Shown: in pieces, positions 43,115 through 54,400 of the stretch
Position numbering within the stretch: the stretch's first letter is position 1
How the letters are laid out: every line of letters begins with the position of its first letter
DNA from: Pseudanabaena sp. M53BS1SP1A06MG
GTDB lineage: Bacteria > Cyanobacteriota > Cyanobacteriia > Pseudanabaenales > Pseudanabaenaceae
NCBI GenBank assembly: GCA_020404105.1
Contig: JADBWH010000074.1
Coordinates: 24,205-88,204, forward strand
DNA: 64,000 nucleotides
Direction: 5' to 3'
Made by a program: the position numbers and the translations under genes
Notes under the pieces: model-generated
Seen by the model: the letters and a program-made list of their open reading frames with translations, nothing else
Database searches by the model: none
What the model was told of the DNA's origin: nothing

Positions 43115-45583
43115 ATGGCTGAGCATCATCCGCTTGGTGATATTGAGTATCTCAAGGAAAATCTTTTAAATAGTTATCCGCTAGGGTTTCCTATTTTGAA
43201 AGAGCTAATACAAAATGCCGAAGATGCTAAGGCAAGCTGTTTGGACTATGGTTGGATTAAGGGTATTTCAAATGCCAAACATCCATTGCTAAAATGTCCT
43301 GCTCTGTTCATGCTGGATAATGGTGAATTTACGAATGAAAATGCTGAATCAATAAGATATATTTTGGGAGGTAGCAGCAAACCTAATCAGCAGGACGCGA
43401 TTGGAAAATTTGGATTAGGTTTAAAAAGTGTTTTTCATTTATGTGAGGCTTTTTTTTATATTGCACCAGATATAACTGACTGTGAATATTCTACATGGGA
43501 TATTTTTAATCCGTGGGCTGGAGCAAAAAACAAAGATAAGTACCACGAAGATTGGGATAATTTTTGTGAAAACGATAAAGAATTAATCAAGAAATCCGTA
43601 AACTTTATAATCTTAGAGAAACAGAAAGAGGATTATAAAGAAAAAGAAAAATGGTTTATTTTGTGGATACCTCTTCGTCAAAGAAGCCACCAAACAATAC
43701 AGGGTAAAGAAGCAGGAATTCCACTACACATAAAAAATGGCGATAATGATTTTTTCGGTGAAATACCGCCTGACTTTTTGGGTAATAATGAGACAAAGAG
43801 ACAAATCAATATATTGATGACACTACTGGGAACAGTTAATCAGATTCGTTATTGGGAAGGTGATTTAAATAAATTTGAGATTAAACTTGACGAAAATTCA
43901 GAACGACGGTCAAGCCTATCTGCTTTAGTTCATAATCAAGAACATTCAATTAAAGGCAAGATTTATGATGGCGGAAACGCACTAAGTTTTGCTGGATCTG
44001 AAGTGATTACGCAAATTGCTGAATTTGCTAATATAGTTAAACGCCCTGAATTACCAGAAAAATTTAGACGTATAACGCCTCATAATGCCATAGTTTTTAG
44101 TCAATTAAGCAAAGATTTATCTAAAAACCAATCTTCTTTGACACTAAGAACAGCAGTGTTTTTACCAATAGGAGAAGATTATTCTATAAAATGCGAATCA
44201 AAATATAGTTACTATCTAACCTTGCATGGATACTTTTTTGTAGATTTTGCTAGGACAGGTGTTCTTGGGTGGGACGGGAATAATCTCAACATCGATAAAA
44301 AACAAGTGGCGAAGGATGATGATAGAACTTTACTACAGAAGGAGTGGAACTTTTACCTATATCGAGTTATTCTAAGCCGAATTTTGGATAATTTTAATTT
44401 ATTCATTAATGAATATAAATTGCCTGAGACTGAAGTATCAGCACTTTGTAAGGCTCTACATAGCTCTAAATTATTTAAAGAGAAGAGTAACCGTGAGATC
44501 ATTTGTCAAGAAAAACAATTTGTTTTACGCATAACTTCTCAGGGCGAAGAGTGGAAATTATTAAATAGAAAAAGAGTCTTATCACTTCCTGAAACTCCTA
44601 AATGGGATTTGTTTCCTAAATTAAAAGAAAAAGGAGAAAGTTCTGAATGGTTGTTAACTCTATCGAGCGCTCCTAATCTTAGATTTACTGACTTTGGTTG
44701 TGATAAATGGGATGATTCAGAAATCATAGAAGTTCTGAGTAATTTGTCAGAGGAAGATGTCCTAAAAGATAGCACCGCTATTAATTTTCTGATTTCATTT
44801 CTTAAGGAATTTTGCCAAAATCCCGTCATCCCAAGCGCTAAAATCCAAGAGTCTCTAATTAAGTTGATCAAAAAGGGATTGTCTCGATTAGCTTGGGATA
44901 GCCTTAGTTCAGATGTCAGAAAAAGCTTGAAAGAATTAGTGAATTTAATTTCTTCTTCAGATGTTATTTATATAAATATTTCTGAGGATATTTTTAAATA
45001 CTTTTTGAAAATAGAAGTTGGTATACTATTCTTACCAAAAAAATTATTTGACCACCCTTCCAATAATGCTAGTCAATTAAATATTGAAGATGCAACCATT
45101 ACTCTATCAACTTTAAATGATTGGATTAATCAATTGAATAAAGAAGGAAAGAGTTATTTAAGATTAGAGTCAATACTTAAACAGATATTGTTTTTGTCAA
45201 AAAACCATATTACCAACATTTTATCTGAAAATCCAGAATGGAAATGCCTTATTGGAGAACAATATTTACAAAAGATAGTAGTCTTTTACTCGTACAGTGA
45301 ATTTCTCAATTTTAAGATTAAATCTATTTTATTTAAGAATCCTGATACCAATTCTATTCAAGATGCCTTAATAGCATCTTTAGTGAAAGCTTCTAACGAA
45401 ATTCAGCCTATTCTAGTTGATAAAGAAATAGCAAACTTAATTAAAAATATTGAACCAATTTCTCCTGTTGTTTGTGATACGAGCATCTGTAAACGAATAT
45501 TGGGTGCAAAAGAGCATCCGTCTCTAGCAGAACCAGAGAATCGGAAACAACTATTAACTGAATTATTAAAAGAGGTAAACTAA
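43115..45583 (+). CDS. GHKL/Hsp90-like (sacsin-type) ATPase, defence-system candidate component 1
   Basis: 822 residues. N-terminal GHKL ATP-binding fold: N-box KELIQNAEDAKA (about 28-39), G1 FMLDNGEF (about 67-74) and GKFGLGLKSVFHL (about 102-114). The remaining 600 residues show no motif I know. The arrangement resembles sacsin/MORC-type ATPases seen in bacterial conflict systems. One base separates its stop from the next gene, so the products are likely partners. The gene is AT-rich and free of HIP1 octamers, unlike its surroundings, suggesting recent transfer. Confidence 0.75.
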   Translation: MAEHHPLGDIEYLKENLLNSYPLGFPILKELIQNAEDAKASCLDYGWIKGISNAKHPLLKCPALFMLDNGEFTNENAESIRYILGGSSKPNQQDAIGKFGLGLKSVFHLCEAFFYIAPDITDCEYSTWDIFNPWAGAKNKDKYHEDWDNFCENDKELIKKSVNFIILEKQKEDYKEKEKWFILWIPLRQRSHQTIQGKEAGIPLHIKNGDNDFFGEIPPDFLGNNETKRQINILMTLLGTVNQIRYWEGDLNKFEIKLDENSERRSSLSALVHNQEHSIKGKIYDGGNALSFAGSEVITQIAEFANIVKRPELPEKFRRITPHNAIVFSQLSKDLSKNQSSLTLRTAVFLPIGEDYSIKCESKYSYYLTLHGYFFVDFARTGVLGWDGNNLNIDKKQVAKDDDRTLLQKEWNFYLYRVILSRILDNFNLFINEYKLPETEVSALCKALHSSKLFKEKSNREIICQEKQFVLRITSQGEEWKLLNRKRVLSLPETPKWDLFPKLKEKGESSEWLLTLSSAPNLRFTDFGCDKWDDSEIIEVLSNLSEEDVLKDSTAINFLISFLKEFCQNPVIPSAKIQESLIKLIKKGLSRLAWDSLSSDVRKSLKELVNLISSSDVIYINISEDIFKYFLKIEVGILFLPKKLFDHPSNNASQLNIEDATITLSTLNDWINQLNKEGKSYLRLESILKQILFLSKNHITNILSENPEWKCLIGEQYLQKIVVFYSYSEFLNFKIKSILFKNPDTNSIQDALIASLVKASNEIQPILVDKEIANLIKNIEPISPVVCDTSICKRILGAKEHPSLAEPENRKQLLTELLKEVN

Positions 45584-45584
45584 A

Positions 45585-48500
45585 ATGGATCTAGCAATTC
45601 GTTATTTGTTACATGGACAGCCTAATAAATATAATAGTGAAGATAAACTATATATTATCTCTAGGTCTGATTCGTTATGGTCAAAATTAGCTCATAAAGT
45701 TCTAGAAATTACTCATGAATCATGGAGATTAATTGATAAGTCTCTGTCTGAGTCAATTTCCGAAGAAAAATTTGAAAAAATTGGCATAACTCGATTAACC
45801 ACGATCGCAGTCATTGAGTTGTTAAAACAAAAATTAGATTACATTGATGAAATATTTGCTCAAATCAGTTTGTCCGATGATGAAAGACAAGACATATTAA
45901 ATGAGACAGGTAAAAATATTGATAATAAAGAGCTATGGAGACTATTACCATTACATAAATCTTCTGAAAATAAGTTAGTAGGTATTAAAGAGAATACTTA
46001 TCTAGAGAATCGTGATTATAAATTAAATCCTCAATCTCCTGTCAAGGTAATTTTAATTAATCAGAATAGCAAGATTCTACACTATCTAGAAGAAGGATGG
46101 ATTTCTCAATGGTCTGCTTCTACTGATATGAAAATCTTATTAAAACAATCTGAAGATCATAATTATGCTGGATCAATTTTGCGTGTTTTGCAAGCATCTC
46201 CTAATGTCAAACGTGAGTATCATGATGAATTAAAGAATACTCAATGGTTAAGATTATCAAATGGTGATGCGATCGCCCCCGCATCCATTTTGATCTATCC
46301 GACTTATCTTCAGGATTACGAACGCTACTTAATTCAATTAAGAAAAGGTTACCACTTGGCATCTGATTTGCCTAAGACTAATTGTCAGCCTGTCTCTAGC
46401 CTATTTACTAAAACAACTGAAGAAGAGACCTTGTTAGAAATTTTAGATCAGGAGCCATCTATTGAGAAACTAGAGATAATAGTTAAAATAATATCTGAAA
46501 ATATATCCAATAATCAAAGTAGCCATTCTTCAGTTTTATCTTTTAGCAATATTTCTCGTCTTCAATCAACTACATGGCTTCTCACTAATGATACTGAGAA
46601 CGTATTTGTAAAGCCATCTCAGGTGATTTATTTATCTGAATTAGAGATGGAAATACAAAATATTATTGACAACACATCGAACAAAGATTGGATTACTCCA
46701 TTACAACTGCGTAATGAAATTCGAGATAATCAAATCGTTTTGAGGTGGCTGAATAATCGGCTTTTTATAAAAAATGATGAAGCTTTAGAGGTTATTGGTA
46801 GTATGTTGTCTAAATTTCCTGAGTATTATCTAGGTGAATTTAGTAGAAATGAGTTTTCTTTAAAAGATGCCTTAGCTGTATTCAATGGTATTGACGACAA
46901 AATCTTACCCGCATGGAATTTAATTGAACAGACATCAAGAATATATGGCAAGGAAAAATGTAGTCGATATATTTTAAATAGTCTTTTAGCACAAGCAATT
47001 CAAGAATCAAAATTAATTGATCTGCTTGGTTGGTTGTCCAATAGATATGAAGCTACTGATACACAGGCTATTACAATTTATAATCAATATCTAGCATTAG
47101 CAGTTAACAGAGAGAACTTCAGCACTTCCATTCTACCTCATATATTATTGCTTAATCGTTTGGGACAGTGGAAATCTCCCAGAGAAATGTGTGTCAATAC
47201 TCCAAATATTGCTGAACAATATATTTTGGACGAAAACCAGGAAGAAATTATACAAGGTTATCTGGATGAAGTTTCACGTATAGACGCGCAGAAAGCTATA
47301 TATGATCAGAAGGGAATACAAGCACAAGAAAATACAATAACTTTACAAGACTATTTCCAAGATTGGCATTCCCATGTTTATTCAGAGGCTATTGGTGCAT
47401 TTGTTTGTTTAATAATTGGAGATAGTCAAGAATTAAGACAATTTACAAAGACTTTATTAAGAAACATGGATATAGACTTATTGACTAAAAACTTACTGGG
47501 TTCAGTCGTACCACGGTCTTTTCCAATATCTGAGTCTAGAGGAGAAACACAGGAAGTAAAATCCTTGATCAGCGATATTTCTTTCCATGCCGATAAGAGA
47601 ACTGGAAAAACAAATAATATTTTTGCCAATAATTTAGATCGGTACACTAACAGTTTAGTACTAGCTCATCTTAACCCTTCTGAATATAATAGAGAAGAGT
47701 TGTCTAATTTATTAAAGGAATCCGTTAGGCTTTTAATCCAGAGTGTTTATCAGGTAAGTAATCTAAATGAATCCCTAGATAAAGTTTGGGGTAGTTTAAT
47801 AAAATCTAAACAGTTAGACATTGCAGTTACTCGTAACGTCATCCTAGATAGTGCTTCATCTATTATTAAGTTTTTGAGTGTCCATAACCAACACGAGGGT
47901 ATTAAACAAACTATTTCAGATCTAAATGAATCTATATATAAGCGTGAAGAATATCAAACCTATAACAAAGACTATCAGAACATTGAGGATGAAATTCGTA
48001 GTCTAAAACAAAAACTAGGCAATATTTTAGAAGATAATAGTCCAGAAAATACTGCTCCCTCGATTGTGTTGCAAGCAGTCAGAGATAAGATAAGACAGTT
48101 TGGATATAAGTTAACAAACATTCCTTTTGAAATATTTCAGAATGCCGATGATGCTTTAGTCGAACTAGAAATGATGGCTCAAGGGCATTCTCTGTTACCA
48201 GATCGTTTCAAATTTATTATTGAAATTGAAGGTAATACAATTACTATGATGCATTGGGGCAGACCAATAAACTGCTTTGTCCATCCTGATTATCCATTAC
48301 ATGACTATCGCGAAAATGGATTTGGACAAGACTTAGAAAAAATGCTTTCATTTAATTATTCAGATAAGAGAAATGATGATCATAATCTAACGGGCAAGTT
48401 TGGATTGGGATTTAAAAGTGTTCATTTAATTTGTAAGGAACCACTTGTCTTTAGTGATCGTATAGCTTTTAGAATTGTCGGTGGATTACTTCCTAGCCGA

Positions 48501-50672
48501 TTAGGAAATGGCAATATTGCGATTCAAACTCGACAGGATCGACTTCGAGATGGACTTGAGCAAAAATTACAGCAACAAAATCAAAATATATTTGATGGAA
48601 CTGCAATATCCCTGAAAATTGATCCCAGCCTTAATACATCTCCAGATTACACAGTTCAAGAGTTTGAAAGATTGGTTGGAATATTACTTATTTTTGCAAA
48701 AAAAATTAAACAGTTTAAATATATCAAAGGTAATAATCAGTCTTTAACTATCTGGAATCCTGTAAATTTACTTTCCTCATCAATTATTCAGATTGGCGAT
48801 GTAATGATTGGAGATTTTAGGACTAATACTTTATGTCTAACATTAAGCAACGGGAAATTTGTAATTACTTTAGATAGAAAAGAGGGTGAATTACGAGCTT
48901 CATTACCAAATGATATTGCAAATATTTGGGTGACAGCACCAACCCAAGAAAAGTTTGGGTTGAAATTTATAATTAATGCTTCATTTGATATAAATACAGG
49001 TCGTTCAGAAGTTCTTACCAATCAAAAAAATGATGAACTCTCAAATAAACTAGGTTCTGAGTTGGGCGAACAGTTATGTCAATTATTTGCATTGACTCAA
49101 AATAATTGGAATGAATTCATAGAAGCTCTACAAATTACTGGTACTACTCAGTATGAATTTTGGAAACTAATCTGGAACGAATTAGCGCTAAAAGTATTAG
49201 ACAACCAATTCAAACTAATTCGAGTAATAATGCTTGGAAATAAAGGCATGGGTTATTTCCTTTCTAATTGTCCTGCATTACCTAATGGGCTATGGGGAGA
49301 ATATCAACAGCTAGTTTTTCCTAGTCAAGTCGTTTATGTCGTTGAAAATATTTTAAAACATCAAAGGTTTTTTAGTCATGTCTTTCAATGGGAAAGAATA
49401 AAAAATCGTTGCAACCCATCTACTATTATTCATGGGAATGAATGGGATAAATATAGAAAAATTATTGCATATTCTCCTATTCATCAACAGTTCAAGGTAG
49501 AAGATCTAGATCTACTTCAAGTTATAAAGTGGCAGTTGCTAGAAAAACACCAAGCTGACGTACAGACAGCAAATCAAGTGGGACAACTAATTAATAAAGC
49601 CTGTCTAGAAGAAATTAAACAATATGGACTCGTTGAGTATCAAAAATTATTCGATTGGCTAAATAAGGTTGAATTTTTAAGTCAATCTAACAATTATCAG
49701 CTTAATTCCAGGCTACTTGATGTAAATAGTGAAGATGATGATGAAAAGCTGTTGTCTGCTTTTGCCCCTGATGAATATGTTTTAAACCAGCAATACGGGA
49801 ATACAGGCAAGGATTTTTTCTATGCTTGTCGCTCAAGTAAACTCGGTAGAGAAGAAGAAAGGTTAATTGAATGGATTTTAGCAATCACAGCAGACAGTAA
49901 ACGTTTAGCAGCTATAAGATATTTAGAGTATCTCCGAATTGTGGATGATAGTTTATTCTCAAAATTGCTGTCTCGATTAAAGGAAGTTGATTGGCTACAA
50001 GAACTTTTTCCTCCTGATCAAGACACAGATGTAACTAGAGAGACAGATGAGGTTGATGCTTCAGTAGATAAAAGAGGGCAAGATGGCACAGGTAATCCCG
50101 AATGGGGTGATCCAGGAGAGGCACTAGCTAAATTGTTCTATGATCATATTTATCTCGCCAATTATAGTTATAACCTCGTTAGAAAAGGCGGTTATAATTG
50201 CAATCATGATTTCTTACTATGTGTTGATGGAAGAGAAATTGAGATAGAAGTTAAAACGATTGCTAGTAAATCATTTAGATTGTCTATTTCTGAATGGAAG
50301 GAATTAGTAAGCAAACATGACTGTTACGAGTTACTTATTGTTGAGCATTCAGGTAGTGATGTTTCTAAAGTTATTCGGATTCAAAATGCTTGGGGTACTT
50401 TACAGAATGCATTAGCAAAATTGGATTCGGGAAATCTAACAGTGGAAACTATATTGAGTAAAAACATCGAGTCTCTAATTGGTTTGCAACAAGACAACTT
50501 ACAAAAAGGAAAACCAAAAAATGTTGTGGTGGTGAACTGGGATAGACTCGTAAATATTTATGGTCAAGGAAGTAATGACGAAAATATTACATTTTACAGT
50601 TGTAACGCCCAACTTGTTTATGGTCAAAGGTCAGTAAATACGACTAACCCAGTGTTTACTCAGATTACTTAA
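45585..50672 (+). CDS. Giant GHKL-ATPase protein with C-terminal DUF3883-type nuclease-like domain, component 2
   Basis: 1695 residues. About 1-830 is alpha-helical without recognised motif; a GHKL module follows with IPFEIFQNADDALVELE (near 846-862) and GKFGLGFKSVHLICKEP (near 938-954). The C-terminus, about 1505-1600, has GDPGEALAKLFYDHIY and REIEIEVKTIASKSFRLSIS, matching DUF3883, a PD-(D/E)XK-like domain (E-x-K visible). So one chain couples an Hsp90-like ATPase to a possible DNA-cutting end. Only one HIP1 octamer (near 46270) in 5 kb. Starts right after the 822-residue GHKL gene. Confidence 0.75.
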   Translation: MDLAIRYLLHGQPNKYNSEDKLYIISRSDSLWSKLAHKVLEITHESWRLIDKSLSESISEEKFEKIGITRLTTIAVIELLKQKLDYIDEIFAQISLSDDERQDILNETGKNIDNKELWRLLPLHKSSENKLVGIKENTYLENRDYKLNPQSPVKVILINQNSKILHYLEEGWISQWSASTDMKILLKQSEDHNYAGSILRVLQASPNVKREYHDELKNTQWLRLSNGDAIAPASILIYPTYLQDYERYLIQLRKGYHLASDLPKTNCQPVSSLFTKTTEEETLLEILDQEPSIEKLEIIVKIISENISNNQSSHSSVLSFSNISRLQSTTWLLTNDTENVFVKPSQVIYLSELEMEIQNIIDNTSNKDWITPLQLRNEIRDNQIVLRWLNNRLFIKNDEALEVIGSMLSKFPEYYLGEFSRNEFSLKDALAVFNGIDDKILPAWNLIEQTSRIYGKEKCSRYILNSLLAQAIQESKLIDLLGWLSNRYEATDTQAITIYNQYLALAVNRENFSTSILPHILLLNRLGQWKSPREMCVNTPNIAEQYILDENQEEIIQGYLDEVSRIDAQKAIYDQKGIQAQENTITLQDYFQDWHSHVYSEAIGAFVCLIIGDSQELRQFTKTLLRNMDIDLLTKNLLGSVVPRSFPISESRGETQEVKSLISDISFHADKRTGKTNNIFANNLDRYTNSLVLAHLNPSEYNREELSNLLKESVRLLIQSVYQVSNLNESLDKVWGSLIKSKQLDIAVTRNVILDSASSIIKFLSVHNQHEGIKQTISDLNESIYKREEYQTYNKDYQNIEDEIRSLKQKLGNILEDNSPENTAPSIVLQAVRDKIRQFGYKLTNIPFEIFQNADDALVELEMMAQGHSLLPDRFKFIIEIEGNTITMMHWGRPINCFVHPDYPLHDYRENGFGQDLEKMLSFNYSDKRNDDHNLTGKFGLGFKSVHLICKEPLVFSDRIAFRIVGGLLPSRLGNGNIAIQTRQDRLRDGLEQKLQQQNQNIFDGTAISLKIDPSLNTSPDYTVQEFERLVGILLIFAKKIKQFKYIKGNNQSLTIWNPVNLLSSSIIQIGDVMIGDFRTNTLCLTLSNGKFVITLDRKEGELRASLPNDIANIWVTAPTQEKFGLKFIINASFDINTGRSEVLTNQKNDELSNKLGSELGEQLCQLFALTQNNWNEFIEALQITGTTQYEFWKLIWNELALKVLDNQFKLIRVIMLGNKGMGYFLSNCPALPNGLWGEYQQLVFPSQVVYVVENILKHQRFFSHVFQWERIKNRCNPSTIIHGNEWDKYRKIIAYSPIHQQFKVEDLDLLQVIKWQLLEKHQADVQTANQVGQLINKACLEEIKQYGLVEYQKLFDWLNKVEFLSQSNNYQLNSRLLDVNSEDDDEKLLSAFAPDEYVLNQQYGNTGKDFFYACRSSKLGREEERLIEWILAITADSKRLAAIRYLEYLRIVDDSLFSKLLSRLKEVDWLQELFPPDQDTDVTRETDEVDASVDKRGQDGTGNPEWGDPGEALAKLFYDHIYLANYSYNLVRKGGYNCNHDFLLCVDGREIEIEVKTIASKSFRLSISEWKELVSKHDCYELLIVEHSGSDVSKVIRIQNAWGTLQNALAKLDSGNLTVETILSKNIESLIGLQQDNLQKGKPKNVVVVNWDRLVNIYGQGSNDENITFYSCNAQLVYGQRSVNTTNPVFTQIT

Positions 50673-50678
50673 GTGATA

Positions 50679-50754
50679 CAGCGCTTTGCGCTGACTTAAA
50701 ACTCAGAGAATTTTTTGAAAGCTTTGCGGAGCAAAGCTTTCAAAAAATTCTCTG
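50679..50754. repeat. Palindromic repeat, copy B (terminator-like)
   Basis: CAGCGCTTTGCGCTG (50679-50693) followed by a perfect 24-bp stem (50704-50727 with 50731-50754) and GGA loop. Same order, linker and flanks as the copy at 6735-6800, yet the stem sequence differs with paired changes. Directly after the GHKL operon. Confidence 0.75.
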
Positions 50755-50939
50755 TACCACTCAAAACCTCAATAGGCTGCCTATAAATACAGCAAGTTAT
50801 GTATTGGACTTTGGAAAAAATTGAAGCAAAAAATGGATGAACGGCACATTAAGATACACCCAAATATTGGGCATGAGAAATCGAAGCACTCGTGATTTAG
50901 GAGTACTAAAATAGTAGTATTTGCCAGAATCAGCAGAAA

Positions 50940-51098
50940 TCAGGCAGGAATTTTAGGGACAGAATCAGGAGATTTGCGTTTTTTTATCACAAGAAGACGA
51001 GGGCGCGGGGACTGAATTTCTCCAGATTTACGACCAGAGGAATAAACACGGGGTTGGGGAGAAACGGCTGGGGAACCCAACTGGGAATAATTCTAAAC
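50940..51098 (-). pseudogene. Probable C-terminal remnant of a transposase
   Basis: Reverse-strand frame of about 50 codons: NYSQLGSPAVSPQPRVYSSG, then RKSGEIQSPRPRLLVIKKRK and a stop near 50940. The basic, proline-rich tail next to inverted-repeat ends (ACGTGAGTTCGATGAA at 51101) suggests the end of an insertion-sequence transposase. The family is not identified. Confidence 0.4.
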
Positions 51099-51206
51099 CA
51101 ACGTGAGTTCGATGAACTAAAAGATAGCAGGAGGTAGAGCAGGTAAGCCTTTGAAGAGAAGATCTAAAGCAGGTTTTGTCTCGCGATAGGTATAGGCAAT
51201 TAAACC

Positions 51207-51433
51207 AACGTGAATTCGATGAATTTTAGACCTCAGAAGCTTTATAAATCAATAATCTTGGCATTTAAGCATACAAACAAATCCGAATTGTTATTAAGAA
51301 TAAAGTCAATAGATCGCAAGCTGTAATTTATTGACTTTATTCTCAATAGTCTTGAACGCTTTTATACAACATGATTCCTTGTAATCTTTATTGGCTAAGG
51401 ACTACAGCTATCAAAATTCATCGAACTCACGTT
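51207..51433. mobile_element. Candidate miniature element (227 bp) with IS-like ends
   Basis: The ends 51207-51227 and 51413-51433 are 21-bp inverted repeats with one mismatch (AACGTGAATTCGATGAATTTT type). A third copy of the end sits at 51099-51117. The first bases ACGTGAGTTCG equal those of the IS982 element at 14093. About 185 bp of noncoding DNA lies inside. Interval 50755-51455 holds no intact gene. Confidence 0.55.
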
Positions 51434-51455
51434 AATTTTAGGGATTTGCCTTAAG

Positions 51456-54400
51456 TTATCGACAAATACGAATTTGTGGAATAACAACAAACCAATCTTG
51501 CATGATTTCACCAGTTACGGGATCGGTTTTTATGTGCCTGTAAATACTTCTTATAGTTATTTCTCCATCTCTAAATACAAAGCTATTAGGGCTAATACCT
51601 CTTTGGATTAACTCTTGACTTTTGCTCTTAGATAAAGCTCCAACTTTTATATTGTCTGTAGTACGGATATCCCAGCTATTACCCCAATGAGATACCTTGA
51701 GCAATAAGCGATCGCCTTCATGGAGATTTTTAATAATCTCTTGCCTATTTCGAGTGTCTGGATCACCTAAGTTAATATCTCTTGGGGTCATGTCTGCATA
51801 ATAAATAAATTGTGGTAAATCGATAGTCGAAATCCTAATGGGATAGGGCGTAGCTTCAGACTCCCTCACAAATCCGCAATCCGAAGTCCTAGTTATGATT
51901 AGTTTCTCTTTAGCGCGAGTCATGCCAACATAGAATAGTCTTCGCTCGGACTCAATTTGGTCTCTACGTTCAGAGAAACCATCAGCAATTAATATGACAT
52001 GGCGAAACTCAAGCCCTTTTGCTCCATGACAAGTGGTAACTAATATTGCATCATTTTCAATCGAAATGTCAGGACTTTCATTGAATTCATAAATTGAGGT
52101 AATAATCTCACTAATCGTAATTGGAGTAGATAAATCTTCAAAGCTATATCCTCTCTCTTTATCAATATCCTCAGCAATTTTTATTAGTGTCTTAACAGTT
52201 GACTCGGATAAATTTCGGCTAGTCTTTTCAAAGAATTGCACAAAGTAGGATTGCACTGACTCTTGGTTAGAAAGGACATGATGAGAGTTTTCTTCTAAGT
52301 AAGTAATTAAAAGTTGAGTTGATAGATTGCGAATTAAATTTATCCCAACACTTTTAAGAGAATAAGTAGGTATTCCAGCATTAAGATCTAGTAAGACTCT
52401 TACTTCATTGAGGTTGTCCCAGTTTCTGGCTAAAATGGCAATTTCGTTGTATTGAACACCTAAATCCCGCCATTTTTTCACTTGTAGCATGATGTATTTG
52501 GCTTGATGGGCAACACTGTCAAATCTTAGATCTTGTGCTTCTAATTCACTTTGTACTAATCGGTCATTGGCAATTCTGACCTGTTGATCTTCACCACTTT
52601 TTAGGCGATCGCTACTATGTAGAATTAATCGATTTGATGCAGCAATGATCGGCTCAGTAGAGCGATAGTTTTCGATTAGTAAAAACTGTTTAGCTTGATA
52701 TTCGGCTTGGAAAGAACGGATATATCTATTGCTAGTACCAAGCCATTCATATATGTTTTGATCGTCATCCCCAATTACACAAATATTAGTTTGGACTGAG
52801 CGAGATTGCTCTTCAGCGCTTTGATTTTGCAACCCCGCAATTAGTTTTACCAAGCGATATTCTTGCTCGGCAACATCTTGATATTCATCTACAAAGAGAT
52901 ACTCGGTACAGCCTAGAAGCTTGATAATCTGTAATTGTCGATCTTCGTCTTCTATATCTTCCTCAATTAAATCACAGGCATCTTTTATTAGATTGGTGAA
53001 TAGAGCGTTTGAACCTTGCGAAGAAATGCGCGTTGGATCGACGGTACGCCCAAGAATAGCTAAGGCTAGTCCATGAAAAGTATTAACCCTAAGTCGAGAA
53101 GCTGCGGCTCCAATCAGATTCTGCAAGCGCATTCTTAGCTCTCGCACAGCATTTCGGTTATAAGCTAAAGCAATAATACGTGCGGGGTCTACTCTTTTGA
53201 CTTTAATTAGATAGGCTATACGGTGGACGATGGTACGAGTTTTACCAGAGCCTGGTCCTGCAATGACCGATATTGCTGGAGCTTCAGACAAGACTATTTC
53301 ATGCTGAACGGGATTGAGGGGACTGACAATAAGCTCGTAATCTTGTTGGGTAACTGGTCGTTTAGCGGCATCGTCATCGGTATTGGGATAAGCGGTAGTA
53401 AATTCCGAACGTGAGAGAGAAAAGTAATTCTCTATATACTCCTGTGGGTCGCAATCTTGTTGTTTGTGCCGTTCACCATAGTCAAGCATGATGTGAGTTC
53501 GGCGGACTTGCTCTTCGTAATGAAGCTTGACTGTTCTTGGATATTCTCTTTCGATTTTTGTTTCCCTAACATTTCTCATTACTCTAACTTTCATAGATTG
53601 CTGAAACAGGTTTAATCCATCGGCTATTCTTACGATTCTATGGCGATGCATCCAAGCTAATGCTTTTTCTAAATCCTGTAATTCCCATACTATAGGACTA
53701 GAAAGCTGATTTACTGCTGAAAGCAATTGAACTAAATCTTGTCTTAGATGAAGCCTAGATCCACTATGTTCGCCAAGGGATGAATATATGACCTCGATTA
53801 TCTTTTCAATAAAAATTCTATGGGCATCTAAATGTTCGGGTACAGAAAAATTATTTACTATTACTACATCGCGATTAAACTGTTTTAAATCCAGCCATTT
53901 TAGGAATTTCCACCCCTCTAAAATTTCCAGAATTTTCCCCGCACTCAATTTTTGAGTATGAGACGGATCTAGTCTTGTAGCCAGTCCTTTACAGTTGATT
54001 TGACTTTGTTCGCGATCACCTATGAGATTTACGATTTCTTCAAGGATCTGCTCTTCTAAAGTTTTATGCTTTTCGTAAATGTTTCTGGCATCATTCTTCC
54101 TATTACCTTTGTCAATTTTAGTGATGAGTAGAGTGATTGGGATCTTGGATGTGCATACATTTGCAATGTCCAATTCTTTAATATACTTCTTTAAGACTTT
54201 GATATTGATACCTGAGCGCTCGCTCAACTGTTCTAGGGGATAAGGCGCGGTTTTATCTTGGCAGTAAGCTTTAGCGATGTGCATAGCTGAAATCAATCTA
54301 TGAAATTCTTCTGTACGTTCCTTGGGTAAATTATTAGCATGAGCATAGAGATCGAATACTTTATGAGAATCTTCTGGAGATTGAAGAAGAAGTTCAAATT

